Made by a program: the position numbers and the translations under genes. Below, one piece after another: positions 24,666-32,598 of a DNA stretch of 41,422 bases (positions are counted from its first letter, which is position 1; each line of letters begins with the position of its first letter). Source of the stretch: an uncultured Muribaculaceae bacterium (GTDB taxonomy: Bacteria > Bacteroidota > Bacteroidia > Bacteroidales > Muribaculaceae); NCBI GenBank assembly GCA_910579995.1, contig CAJTWH010000026.1, positions 1 to 41,422 on the forward strand, written 5' to 3'. The notes under the pieces were generated by a model. The model searched no databases and was not told where the DNA came from. It was given only the letters and a program-made list of their open reading frames with translations.

Positions 24666-26822
24666 ATGAAAACCTACCAAACGAAAGAAATCAAAAACAT
24701 AGCCTTGCTCGGAAGCAAAGGCTCGGGTAAAACCACGCTCGCAGAAGCTATGCTCTACGAGTGTGGAGTTATAAAACGTCGCGGCACTGTAGCCGCCAAC
24801 AACACCGTCTGCGACTATTTCCCCGTGGAAAAAGAATACGGCTACTCGGTGTTCTCAACTGTCTTCTATGCCGAGTTCCTTGGCAAGAAGCTCAATGTTA
24901 TCGACTGCCCGGGTGCCGATGACTTCGTGGGCAGTGCGATTACGGCTCTCAACGTTACCGATACGGGTGTTATCCTTGTCAACGCCCAGTACGGCGTGGA
25001 GGTCGGCACTCAGAATATCTTCCGCACCACTGCCTCTCTCAATAAACCGGTGATTTTCGCCATGAACCAGCTCGACGGCGAGAAAGCCGACTATGAAAAC
25101 GTGCTCGAGCAAATGCGCGATATCTTTGGTCCGAAAGTCGTGCCCGTGCAATATCCTATAGTCAGCGGCCCCGGCTTCAACGCCATGATCGACGTCCTGC
25201 TGATGAAGAAATACTCTTGGGGCCCTGAAGGAGGTACTCCCACTATCGAGGAAATCCCTGCTGAAGAGCATGCCCGCGCTATGGAATACCACCGCGCACT
25301 CGTTGAGGCGGCAGCCGAGAACGACGAAACTCTCATGGAGAAATTCTTCGAGGAAGAACACCTCTCGGAAGACGAGCTTCGAATGGGTATCCGCAAAGGT
25401 CTTATCGACCGCTCTATATATCCTCTCTTCTGCGTCAGCGCCGAAAAAGACATGGGCGTGCGCCGCATGATGGAGTTCCTTGGCAACGTCGTTCCTTTCG
25501 TTGAAGATATGCCCGCTCCGGTTGACACAGCCGGCGAAGAGGTGAAACCCGACGCAAACGGCCCGTTGAGCATTTATGTGTTCAAAACCACCGTTGAACC
25601 CCATATCGGTGAGGTGAGCTACTTCAAAGTGATGTCGGGTACTCTCAAGGCAGGTGCCGACCTCGACAATATCACCCGCGGCGGCAAAGAGCGCTTCGCC
25701 CAGTTATTCTGCGTGTGCGGTCAGCTCCGCACACCTGTCGACGAGCTTCAGGCCGGTGATATCGGCGCTTCTGTAAAACTGAAGGACGTACGCACAGGCA
25801 ACACCCTCGATGAAAAGGGCTGCGAGATTGCATTCGACTTCATCAAATATCCGGCACCAAAATATCAGCGTGCCATCCGTCCAGTCACCGAGAGCGACGC
25901 CGAGAAGCTCAGCCAGATTCTTACCCGAATGCACGAGGAAGATCCCACATGGGTGGTAGAGCAGTCGAAAGAGCTCAAACAGACCATTCTCAAAGGTCAG
26001 GGCGAATTCCATCTCCGCACACTCAAATGGCGTGTCGAGAACAACGATAAGATGCCTATCGTATTCGAAGAACCCAAGATTCCGTATCGCGAGACAATCA
26101 CAAAAGCTGCGCGTGCCGACTATCGCCACAAGAAGCAGTCGGGCGGTGCCGGTCAGTTCGGTGAAGTTCACCTTATCGTCGAACCGTATTCAGAGGGTAT
26201 GCCTGCTCCCGACACCTACCGCTTCGGCAATCAGGAGTTCAAGATGAACGTCCGCGACACTCAGGAGATTCCCTTGGCTTGGGGCGGCAAACTTGTAGTA
26301 TGCAACTGTATTGTGGGTGGTGCTATCGACGCCCGCTTTATCCCCGCCATCGTCAAAGGCCTCATGGACCGCATGGAGCAAGGCCCGCTCACCGGATCTT
26401 ACGCCCGCGACGTACGCGTCTGCATTTACGACGGCAAAATGCACCCGGTTGACTCAAACGAAATCTCGTTCCGTCTCGCAGGCCGCAACGCTTTCAGTCA
26501 GGCCTTCCGCGAAGCAAATCCCAAAGTGCTCGAACCTGTATATGATGTCGAGGTATTCGTTCCCGGCGATGTCATGGGCGACGTGATGAGCGACCTGCAG
26601 GGTCGACGCGCCGTTATCATGGGTATGTCGAGCGAGAACGGTTTCGAGAAAATCTCAGCCCGCGTGCCTCTCAAGGAGATGTCGAGCTACTCGACTTCAC
26701 TTAGCTCCATCACCGGCGGCCGCTCTTCGTTCACAATGAAGTTCTCGAGCTACGAACTCGTTCCCGGCGACGTTCAGGATAAACTCCTCAAGGAATACGC
26801 CGAAAAGAATACAGAAGAATAA
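24666..26822 (+). CDS. Elongation factor G paralog with altered GTPase motifs (EF-G2-like)
   Basis: 718 residues from the ATG at 24666; a TTG-initiated extension to 24591 lacks family similarity. All EF-G domains are recognisable, but the G motifs depart from standard EF-G: P-loop GSKGSGKTT (16-24), G3 DCPGADD (80-86) where DTPGH is usual so the catalytic His is Ala84, and G4 NQLD (134-137) instead of NKxD. EF-G moves tRNA and mRNA through the ribosome. A Bacteroides thetaiotaomicron paralog called EF-G2 is reported to translocate without hydrolysing GTP and to matter during carbon starvation and gut colonisation; this gene looks like its counterpart (inference from motifs). Codons are C-rich, suggesting good expression. 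Confidence 0.88.
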   Translation: MKTYQTKEIKNIALLGSKGSGKTTLAEAMLYECGVIKRRGTVAANNTVCDYFPVEKEYGYSVFSTVFYAEFLGKKLNVIDCPGADDFVGSAITALNVTDTGVILVNAQYGVEVGTQNIFRTTASLNKPVIFAMNQLDGEKADYENVLEQMRDIFGPKVVPVQYPIVSGPGFNAMIDVLLMKKYSWGPEGGTPTIEEIPAEEHARAMEYHRALVEAAAENDETLMEKFFEEEHLSEDELRMGIRKGLIDRSIYPLFCVSAEKDMGVRRMMEFLGNVVPFVEDMPAPVDTAGEEVKPDANGPLSIYVFKTTVEPHIGEVSYFKVMSGTLKAGADLDNITRGGKERFAQLFCVCGQLRTPVDELQAGDIGASVKLKDVRTGNTLDEKGCEIAFDFIKYPAPKYQRAIRPVTESDAEKLSQILTRMHEEDPTWVVEQSKELKQTILKGQGEFHLRTLKWRVENNDKMPIVFEEPKIPYRETITKAARADYRHKKQSGGAGQFGEVHLIVEPYSEGMPAPDTYRFGNQEFKMNVRDTQEIPLAWGGKLVVCNCIVGGAIDARFIPAIVKGLMDRMEQGPLTGSYARDVRVCIYDGKMHPVDSNEISFRLAGRNAFSQAFREANPKVLEPVYDVEVFVPGDVMGDVMSDLQGRRAVIMGMSSENGFEKISARVPLKEMSSYSTSLSSITGGRSSFTMKFSSYELVPGDVQDKLLKEYAEKNTEE

Positions 26823-26844
26823 CTTCCCTCATACTTGCAATCAT

Positions 26845-26890
26845 GGCAGACGGACTACCGCAGACAAGGAGCCCGTCTGCCTTGTGTTAA
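26845..26890 (+). terminator. Hairpin after the EF-G paralog gene, weak terminator or attenuator
   Basis: GGCAGACGG (26845-26853) pairs exactly with CCGTCTGCC (26873-26881), followed by TTGTGTTAAC. A second copy of GCAGAC (26860-26865) and an ACAAGG/CCTTGT pair can compete for the same bases. The lack of a T run makes termination weak. Confidence 0.45.
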
Positions 26891-26897
26891 CAATAAC

Positions 26898-27437
26898 ATG
26901 AAAAAAATATTTTCAATAATCCTCGCTGCGATCGCAGGTATTTTCGGCACAGCTGCAAAACCGTCACAGATAAAACCGACAGGACAAACGGAAGTCTATA
27001 TCCCCGAGGAAGAATATGCCGTTGTAAGTTTTGCAATGGACGGGGAGCCTCGTGTCGGTGTCTTCAACAAAAATATCATGCAACTTGAGCCAAAGGAAGC
27101 CTTCGGTTGGTTTATATCTCTCCTGTCTGATTTCAATATAGGTGCGCAAATGCCTGATGAAAATGAAATGGCAAAAATGGCGGATTTCTGCGATGGGCTC
27201 ACCGATAGATTGATAATGGACCCGAACCATCAGAATGTATGCTTCCTCGGGCGCGTCACCGGTGCCGGACAAACCCGCATGATGTGGTATGCCAATAACC
27301 CGGAGCTGGCTCACAATCTACTACAGAAAATCATTGAGAAAAAAGATTATCCCTTTGACTTCAAATACGAGATATTTCACGACCCCGAGTGGGAATATGC
27401 CCGATATTGGCTCTCGCCACTCAACGGAGAATCTTAA
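26898..27437 (+). CDS. Exported DUF695/RraB-like protein
   Basis: 179 residues from the ATG at 26898 (an open frame back to 26835 crosses the hairpin). A signal peptide is visible: MKKIFSIILAAIAGIFGTAA, then KPSQ. The mature part has FLGRVTGAGQTRMMWYANNP and, near the C-terminus, FKYEIFHDPEWEYARYW, which resemble the DUF695 domain and the related RraB fold. Function of exported forms is not known. It follows the EF-G paralog after 75 bases containing competing hairpins, so it may be read through from that gene. No separate promoter of the usual form was found. Confidence 0.6.
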   Translation: MKKIFSIILAAIAGIFGTAAKPSQIKPTGQTEVYIPEEEYAVVSFAMDGEPRVGVFNKNIMQLEPKEAFGWFISLLSDFNIGAQMPDENEMAKMADFCDGLTDRLIMDPNHQNVCFLGRVTGAGQTRMMWYANNPELAHNLLQKIIEKKDYPFDFKYEIFHDPEWEYARYWLSPLNGES

Positions 27438-27439
27438 GG

Positions 27440-27470
27440 ATTGATATTAGAGAAATAATTCGTAACTTTG
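27440..27470 (+). promoter_or_regulatory. Promoter of the lipoprotein-pepT-miaA unit
   Basis: ATTG at 27440-27443, 19-base spacer and TAACTTTG at 27463-27470, a near-perfect match. Start of RNA near 27477, about 28 bases before the ATG at 27505. Confidence 0.65.
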
Positions 27471-27504
27471 CAGAATATAGCTAAAGTGACTTTTATTTAA
27501 GACT

Positions 27505-28299
27505 ATGAAACGAATATTTTTAATCATCGGCACAGGCTTGGCCATGTTGGGTCTGGCTTGCGCATGTTCGTCGGGGTCTAAAGAACCGTCGGCGCTGATA
27601 GCTCAGAGTGAGCGCATTAATCAGAATTTGGAAGCCTTGACAGAGGCAAGCCCCATGTTTTTGGCCGGTGCTTCGGCTTCGTATGCCAACGACACCTTGA
27701 ATATCGGCGTCGAATTCTGTGATTCACTGATCCATGCCGACCAGTTGTCGGACGCTCTCATCCGATATGTGATGGGTATGTATATGAAAGCCAACACAGG
27801 CGAGAACCTCGACATCACCCTCAACACCCTCGGCAAGGAGCAGGGCATTATGAAAGTGACTGTGAAAGACATCTATGGCGATCAGAAAGTTCTCGAGCTC
27901 ACTTCGGCAACCCTAAAGAAAATGGTGACTACCAAGCAGACCGAACTCGGCTATCAGGACGCACGCCTCAATGTGTTTGAAATCCTTGAGACACGTTGTG
28001 AGAAATATAAAGAGGCTGTCAATGCTGTCAGCTGCGAGTTTAAATATCAAGGAAGTTTCGCTCAGTATACTCTTACATTCAAGAAAGCGTCGGCCTACGC
28101 CAATCAGACTCCCGGCTCGCTTCTCGGACGCTATATCGGTGTCATCAATCCTGTATTCGATTATTTCGGAGCATGCGGCCCGATGATTGCTGAGATGATG
28201 GAGTCAATGCAGATCGAGGGCTACCGCTTCGTTTATACCGACGAGGCTGATACCAAGGAAATCCATGCCGCAATTCCTTGGCGTATGATCAAATTCTGA
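27505..28299 (+). CDS. Lipoprotein of unknown function
   Basis: 264 residues with a lipoprotein-type leader (MKRIFLIIGTGLAMLGLACA, Cys19 or Cys21, then SSGSKEP). The remaining sequence is mixed helix/strand by eye and has no motif I recognise; a central DITLNTLGKEQGIMKVTVKD stretch and a C-terminal YIGVINPVFDYFGACGP stretch are its most distinctive parts. It is the first gene after a good promoter and lies 27 bases before pepT, so it is probably cotranscribed with pepT and miaA. An envelope location is inferred from the leader only. Confidence 0.65.
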   Translation: MKRIFLIIGTGLAMLGLACACSSGSKEPSALIAQSERINQNLEALTEASPMFLAGASASYANDTLNIGVEFCDSLIHADQLSDALIRYVMGMYMKANTGENLDITLNTLGKEQGIMKVTVKDIYGDQKVLELTSATLKKMVTTKQTELGYQDARLNVFEILETRCEKYKEAVNAVSCEFKYQGSFAQYTLTFKKASAYANQTPGSLLGRYIGVINPVFDYFGACGPMIAEMMESMQIEGYRFVYTDEADTKEIHAAIPWRMIKF

Positions 28300-28326
28300 T
28301 GATTTATAATTTTAATCAAGAATAAA

Positions 28327-29553
28327 ATGACACTTGTAGAACGTTTTCTCGAATACGTCAAATTTGACACTCAGAGCGACGAACTGACAAATATGACCCC
28401 GTCTACCCCCGGGCAGATGGTATTCGCCGAATACCTCAAGAAACAGCTCGAAGAGCTCGGGCTTAAAGATATCACTCTCGACGCCAACGGCTATCTGATG
28501 GCTACCTTGCCCTCGAATCTGCCTGTAGGTGTGAGCGTGCCTACTGTCGGTTTTATCGCACATCTCGATACATCTCCCGACATGTCGGGCAAACATGTCA
28601 ACCCCCGCATTGTCAAGGCTTATCCCGGTGGCGACATCGTGCTCAATGAGGCTGACAATGTTGTGCTTTCGCCCGGTCAGTTCCCGGAGTTGAACAACTA
28701 CGTAGGCCAAGACCTCATCGTCACCGACGGCACCACACTTCTCGGCGCCGACGACAAAGCCGGTATCGCTGAGATAGTATCGGCCGTTGACTATCTTCTT
28801 CAACATCCCGAAATCAAACACGGAGATGTGCGCATAGCCTTCAATCCCGACGAGGAAATCGGTCAGGGCGCACATAAATTCGATGTCAAACTCTTCGGCG
28901 CCGACTGGGCTTACACCATGGACGGCGGTGAGGTAGGGGAGCTTGAATATGAGAACTTCAATGCTGCTGTTGCTCGCGTAAGCTTTGCCGGCCGCAATGT
29001 TCATCCCGGCTATGCAAAGCATAAGATGATCAACTCTATGCGTATCGCAAACCAGTTTGTAATAATGCTGCCACGCTGGGAGACTCCCGAGCATACCGAA
29101 GACTACGAAGGCTTCTATCACCTCGTATCGATGGAAGGAACTGTTGAGAAAACAGTCCTGACTTATATCATCCGCGATCACGACCGCGACCGCTTCGAAC
29201 GCCGCAAAAAAGAGCTCGAACACCTTGCCCGCAAGATCAACCACGAGTTCCCCGACTGCTGCTCTATCGAGATAAAAGACCAGTACTACAACATGCGCGA
29301 GAAAATCGAGCCTGTGAAGTACATTGTCGATATAGCCGAGGAGGCCATGCGCGTTGCCGACGTTACCCCCAAGGTGCAGCCCATCCGCGGCGGCACAGAT
29401 GGTGCCCAGCTTTCGTTCAAAGGTCTTCCGTGCCCCAACATCTTTGCAGGCGGTCTTAACTTCCATGGCCGCTATGAGTTTGTGCCCATTCCGTCGATGG
29501 AGAAGGCTCAGCAGGTGATTGTGGAGATTGTAAAACTTGTAGGTAAGAAATAA
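28327..29553 (+). CDS. pepT: Peptidase T (tripeptide aminopeptidase)
   Basis: 408 residues, the usual length. M20-family metal ligands are in place: His79 (FIAHLDTSPD), Asp142 (GADDKAG), Glu176/Glu177 (NPDEEIGQGAHKFD), Asp199 (YTMDGGEVG) and His380 (GGLNFHGRYEFVP). The di-zinc enzyme removes the N-terminal residue from tripeptides in the cytoplasm. RGGTDGAQLSFKGLP is also characteristic of PepT. It follows the lipoprotein gene by 27 bases and precedes miaA by 19 bases. Codon use is C-rich, like the other housekeeping genes here. Confidence 0.96.
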   Translation: MTLVERFLEYVKFDTQSDELTNMTPSTPGQMVFAEYLKKQLEELGLKDITLDANGYLMATLPSNLPVGVSVPTVGFIAHLDTSPDMSGKHVNPRIVKAYPGGDIVLNEADNVVLSPGQFPELNNYVGQDLIVTDGTTLLGADDKAGIAEIVSAVDYLLQHPEIKHGDVRIAFNPDEEIGQGAHKFDVKLFGADWAYTMDGGEVGELEYENFNAAVARVSFAGRNVHPGYAKHKMINSMRIANQFVIMLPRWETPEHTEDYEGFYHLVSMEGTVEKTVLTYIIRDHDRDRFERRKKELEHLARKINHEFPDCCSIEIKDQYYNMREKIEPVKYIVDIAEEAMRVADVTPKVQPIRGGTDGAQLSFKGLPCPNIFAGGLNFHGRYEFVPIPSMEKAQQVIVEIVKLVGKK

Positions 29554-29572
29554 TAAACCACGACGAGCATTT

Positions 29573-30484
29573 ATGCGCCCGTTGCTGATAGTTGTGACCG
29601 GCCCTACGGCGTCAGGGAAGACCTCCCTCGCCGTTGGGCTGGCCTCATATTTTAATACAGAGATAGTTTCGGCCGATTCGCGTCAGCTCTATCGCGACCT
29701 CCCCATCGGCACGGCAGCTCCTACGCCCGATGAACTCGCCGCAGCTCCACATCATCTTGTCGGCTGCCTTGCGCTTGACCAGTATTACAGCGCCGCGAGG
29801 TTTGAGGAAGACGCTCTGCGTATATTATCGCAGATTTGGCAGTCTCGCGATGTCGCTATTGTTTGTGGAGGATCGATGATGTATGTCGACGCTCTCACCC
29901 GTGGTATTGACGATATGCCCACAATATCATCCGCTACGCGCGAGTATGTGCTCTCTCTTCTCGGTGAGCATGGCATAGAGGGCGTGCTGGCACAGCTCCA
30001 GATATGCGATCCGGTGTATTACAATGAAGTGGACAAGGCCAATACCCGTCGCGTTGTCCACGCTCTTGAAATATGTCTGCAGGCCGGTGTGCCATATTCT
30101 TCTCTACGGACAGGAAAGGCCAAACCGCGGGATTTCGATGTAGTTAAATTTGCCATTGACCGCCCTCGTGAAGAATTGTTCGACCGCATTAACGGGCGCG
30201 TCGACGCAATGATTGCAGCGGGACTTGAAGATGAGGCCCGGCGTGCGTTTGCCCAAGGCGATTTCAATTCGCTCAATACAGTCGGATATAAAGAGATGAA
30301 GTGGTATATCGATGGCGAGGCCGACCTCGAATTTGTTAGAGCGCGTATAGCAAAAAATACAAGAGTCTATGCCAAGAAACAACTGACATGGCTCAAACGC
30401 GACAGCGATGTCATCTGGCTTCCTGCTGAAAGCGCTCTTGCCGACGCCATTGCAATTGTGCAGAAATTGATGAATAGACCTTAG
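29573..30484 (+). CDS. miaA: tRNA dimethylallyltransferase
   Basis: 303 residues. The P-loop GPTASGKTS (about 10-18) and the substrate motif SADSRQLYRDLPIGTA (about 34-49) identify MiaA, which adds a dimethylallyl group to A37 of tRNAs reading UNN codons. The C-terminal helix with TRVYAKKQLTWLKRD is also typical. It starts 19 bases after pepT and is the last gene of the unit; no T-rich hairpin follows directly, but the palindromic element at 30562-30707 begins 80 bases on. The tRNA-Leu(CAG) in the window would not itself be a substrate. Confidence 0.96.
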   Translation: MRPLLIVVTGPTASGKTSLAVGLASYFNTEIVSADSRQLYRDLPIGTAAPTPDELAAAPHHLVGCLALDQYYSAARFEEDALRILSQIWQSRDVAIVCGGSMMYVDALTRGIDDMPTISSATREYVLSLLGEHGIEGVLAQLQICDPVYYNEVDKANTRRVVHALEICLQAGVPYSSLRTGKAKPRDFDVVKFAIDRPREELFDRINGRVDAMIAAGLEDEARRAFAQGDFNSLNTVGYKEMKWYIDGEADLEFVRARIAKNTRVYAKKQLTWLKRDSDVIWLPAESALADAIAIVQKLMNRP

Positions 30485-30561
30485 GCTTGCACTATATTTT
30501 TTCGGTGGAAATTATTTAGTAGTTTGCAAATGACTGTTTAAAATAGGATGGGTCAGCCATG

Positions 30562-30707
30562 TAGCGTTCGCAGAACGCCGGTTACCGGGTTCGGTTATGT
30601 AATCAGCGTCCTTGCGAACGCTAACTATGGATTGTATCATCAACCGGGCACACCTCCGCAAGCTACGGTGTACCTCGGTTACTCATTAATCTATGTCCTA
30701 CGGACAT
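30562..30707. repeat. Structured intergenic element with multiple palindromes
   Basis: The 231-base gap between miaA and the Cys-rich protein gene holds three hairpin modules: TAGCGTTCGC (30562-30571) with GCGAACGCTA (30614-30623), plus a nested GCGTTC/GAACGC pair; an ACCG...ACACC arm (30643-30654) with GGTGT...CGGT (30667-30679); and ATGTCC (30693-30698) with GGACAT (30702-30707). Its GC content is above that of normal intergenic DNA here. It may be a REP-like or MITE-like interspersed element; copies elsewhere cannot be checked from this window. Confidence 0.5.
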
Positions 30708-30715
30708 GATTTATG

Positions 30716-31240
30716 TCACATTTCTACCGGTGCTTCTGTTTCCGACACTGAGTCTGTAGCAACTGTTTGCTCTTCTTCAGTTTCAGTCGCTGAGTCTGTT
30801 GTTGTCATATCGCTTTCTTCAACTTCTCCGACAATGAGGAGTTCTGTTATTCTGTTTAATTGCTTTGGTTCGGGGCATGTGTCGGTTTGTTCCGCTGACT
30901 CAGATATCGTATCTGCCGGAGCGATGATTGTATCGGTAAGTTCTATTTTCTCAAGTGGTATATCATTAGTCCCTGCATTTGTAGTCTGATTGCTGCCACT
31001 ACATGAAGGCAGCGCAAACAGACTTGCCGAGATTCCTGCGATAGCTACTGCCTTTCCCATCCTGCGGCGTGCGCGGAGTTCATTTTCAAGATAGCGGATT
31101 TCTGCTTCACACTTAGGGCATGTTCCTTTACATTCGCCTGTGAATTGACACTCAGAAGTCTTGAATTCGATATCATTGGCCTCGGCAATTTTCCGGCGGA
31201 TATCTTTAAGTATCCCGCAGATGTGTTTTCCTCTTGTCAT
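30716..31240 (-). CDS. Membrane-anchored protein with Cys-rich N-terminal domain
   Basis: 174 residues in three parts. Residues 1-58 hold Cys8, Cys31, Cys37, Cys41 and Cys44 in the pattern ECQFTGECKGTCPKCEAEIR, a cytoplasmic domain I recall from many uncharacterised Bacteroidales proteins, sometimes ahead of TonB-like domains. Residues 60-80 are a basic-then-hydrophobic segment (RRRMGKAVAIAGISASLFAL) ending LPSC, which looks like an internal membrane anchor or lipobox at Cys80. Residues 82-174 are Thr/Ser/Glu/Asp-rich with no hydrophobic core, probably disordered. Metal or Fe-S binding by the cysteines is inference. A near-consensus -7 box TAACTTCG lies 23 bases upstream (31263-31270). Confidence 0.6.
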   Translation of the reverse strand: MTRGKHICGILKDIRRKIAEANDIEFKTSECQFTGECKGTCPKCEAEIRYLENELRARRRMGKAVAIAGISASLFALPSCSGSNQTTNAGTNDIPLEKIELTDTIIAPADTISESAEQTDTCPEPKQLNRITELLIVGEVEESDMTTTDSATETEEEQTVATDSVSETEAPVEM

Positions 31241-31262
31241 GGTGCTTAGGTTTAAAAATTAG

Positions 31263-31270
31263 CGAAGTTA
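31263..31270 (-). promoter_or_regulatory. Possible -7 box of the Cys-rich protein gene
   Basis: Minus-strand TAACTTCG, one base from the TAACTTTG form used elsewhere in the window; no -33 match. Confidence 0.35.
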
Positions 31271-31280
31271 AATGATAAAT

Positions 31281-31323
31281 ATTGAAAACGACGCAGGGCA
31301 TTGCCGGGCGTCCCTGCGTCGTT
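31281..31323 (-). terminator. Rho-independent terminator of the rubrerythrin fusion gene
   Basis: Perfect 12-bp stem (31287-31298 with 31312-31323), ending in TTTTCAATATTT on the minus strand; it begins nine bases after the stop. Confidence 0.9.
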
Positions 31324-31331
31324 ATACTTCA

Positions 31332-32504
31332 TCAATAGTTTTCCGTGCGGACTTCAAAGTAGCTTTGGCTGTGGAAGCAAACCGGGCATACTTCAGGAGC
31401 TTCAGTGCCTACGCATATATGGCCGCAGTTGCGGCACTCCCATACCGTTATGCCACTCTTGCGGAAAACTTCATGAGCCTCCACATTGCGCAGCAAAGCA
31501 CGGTAGCGCTCTTCATGCGTCTTTTCGATGGCCGCCACGCCGCGGAATTGCTCTGCAAGGGCGTGGAAGCCTTCTTCGTCGGCCTCTTTGGCAAAGCGGT
31601 CGTACATGTCGGTCCATTCATAGTTCTCGCCCTCGGCGGCATGAAGCAGGTTGGTGGCTGTGTCGCCGACTCCGCCAAGAGCCTTGAACCATAGCTCTGC
31701 ATGCTCTTTCTCGTTGGCTGCAGTGTGCTCGAAAATAGCGGCTATCTGCTCAAAGCCGTTTTTGCGGGCTACCGAGGCGAAATAGGTGTATTTGTTGCGC
31801 GCCATGCTCTCGCCGGCAAAGGCTTCCTGCAGGTTTTTCTCAGTCTTTGTGCCTGAGTATTGGTTGGTGGGATGGTCAGAGACATTGTCGGTAATCTCTA
31901 CCTTTTCGAAATCAGAGGCCGGGTGCAGGCATATCGGACATTCGAAATCAGCCGGTAGCTCGTCGCCCTCGTATTCGTAGCCGCAAATACGGCAGCGCCA
32001 CACCGTGTGCCCGTTGCCTTTATCTGATTTGGGTTGGGGCTTGATATGGCTTTGGTAATAATCGTAGGTGGCAGACGGCACGTCGGAAAGGCATGCTTTT
32101 TCTGTAACCTCGCCGATAAACATCAGATGTGTACCCAAATCGATTGTCTGCGATACTTTCATGCTGATATAAGCGTTTGTACCGCCGGTTACAGCAAGGG
32201 TTCCGTTGTCGAGACGCTTTACATCGGTGAAGTCTTTGAATTTGTCGACCGTGCGCCCTGATTGGAAACCGAAGTGCTTGAAAAGACTGAAATCAGCTTT
32301 CTCGCTTATAATCGAGACTGTGATTACCCCTGACTTCTGCGCCATCTCGCAGGTGAGTGTGCTCTTGTTGAGGCATACCGACACTTGCTCGGGCGACGCT
32401 GTGACTTGTTGGAATGTATTGGAAATACATCCATTGTCGCGCCCGTCGGCATTTGTGGTCACCACATAGAGCCCGTAGGGGATTTTAAACATTGCATTAT
32501 CCAT
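31332..32504 (-). CDS. Flavin reductase-rubredoxin-rubrerythrin fusion protein
   Basis: 390 residues in four modules: FMN-binding flavin reductase (1-158, with PYGLYVVTT and SPEQVSVCLNK), a first rubredoxin (C171-C174 and C189-C192, WRCRICGYEYEG), a rubrerythrin di-iron helical bundle (about 220-345; Glu232, Glu265, His268, Glu327 and His330 are likely ligands) and a second rubredoxin (C357-C360 and C373-C376). Rubrerythrins reduce hydrogen peroxide to water using rubredoxin as donor; flavin reductase-rubredoxin proteins supply electrons from NAD(P)H. One chain therefore appears to carry the whole route (inference). It is monocistronic. No signal peptide is seen, so it is cytoplasmic. Confidence 0.92.
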   Translation of the reverse strand: MDNAMFKIPYGLYVVTTNADGRDNGCISNTFQQVTASPEQVSVCLNKSTLTCEMAQKSGVITVSIISEKADFSLFKHFGFQSGRTVDKFKDFTDVKRLDNGTLAVTGGTNAYISMKVSQTIDLGTHLMFIGEVTEKACLSDVPSATYDYYQSHIKPQPKSDKGNGHTVWRCRICGYEYEGDELPADFECPICLHPASDFEKVEITDNVSDHPTNQYSGTKTEKNLQEAFAGESMARNKYTYFASVARKNGFEQIAAIFEHTAANEKEHAELWFKALGGVGDTATNLLHAAEGENYEWTDMYDRFAKEADEEGFHALAEQFRGVAAIEKTHEERYRALLRNVEAHEVFRKSGITVWECRNCGHICVGTEAPEVCPVCFHSQSYFEVRTENY

Positions 32505-32598
32505 AATAGTAGTAGTTTGTGTTTGATTGTTGGTAGGTTGTGATCTGTGGTATAATTAAGCTTACAGCCTACATACCACACACCACAACCGGTAAGAG

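Noticed and set aside
28312..29466. 384-codon minus-strand open frame opposite pepT
   Set aside because: Shadow of pepT; its composition mirrors pepT codons and it has no recognisable motif.
30693..30712. GGACAT hairpin as terminator of the Cys-rich protein gene
   Set aside because: No T run on the minus strand and it fits better as a module of the palindromic element.
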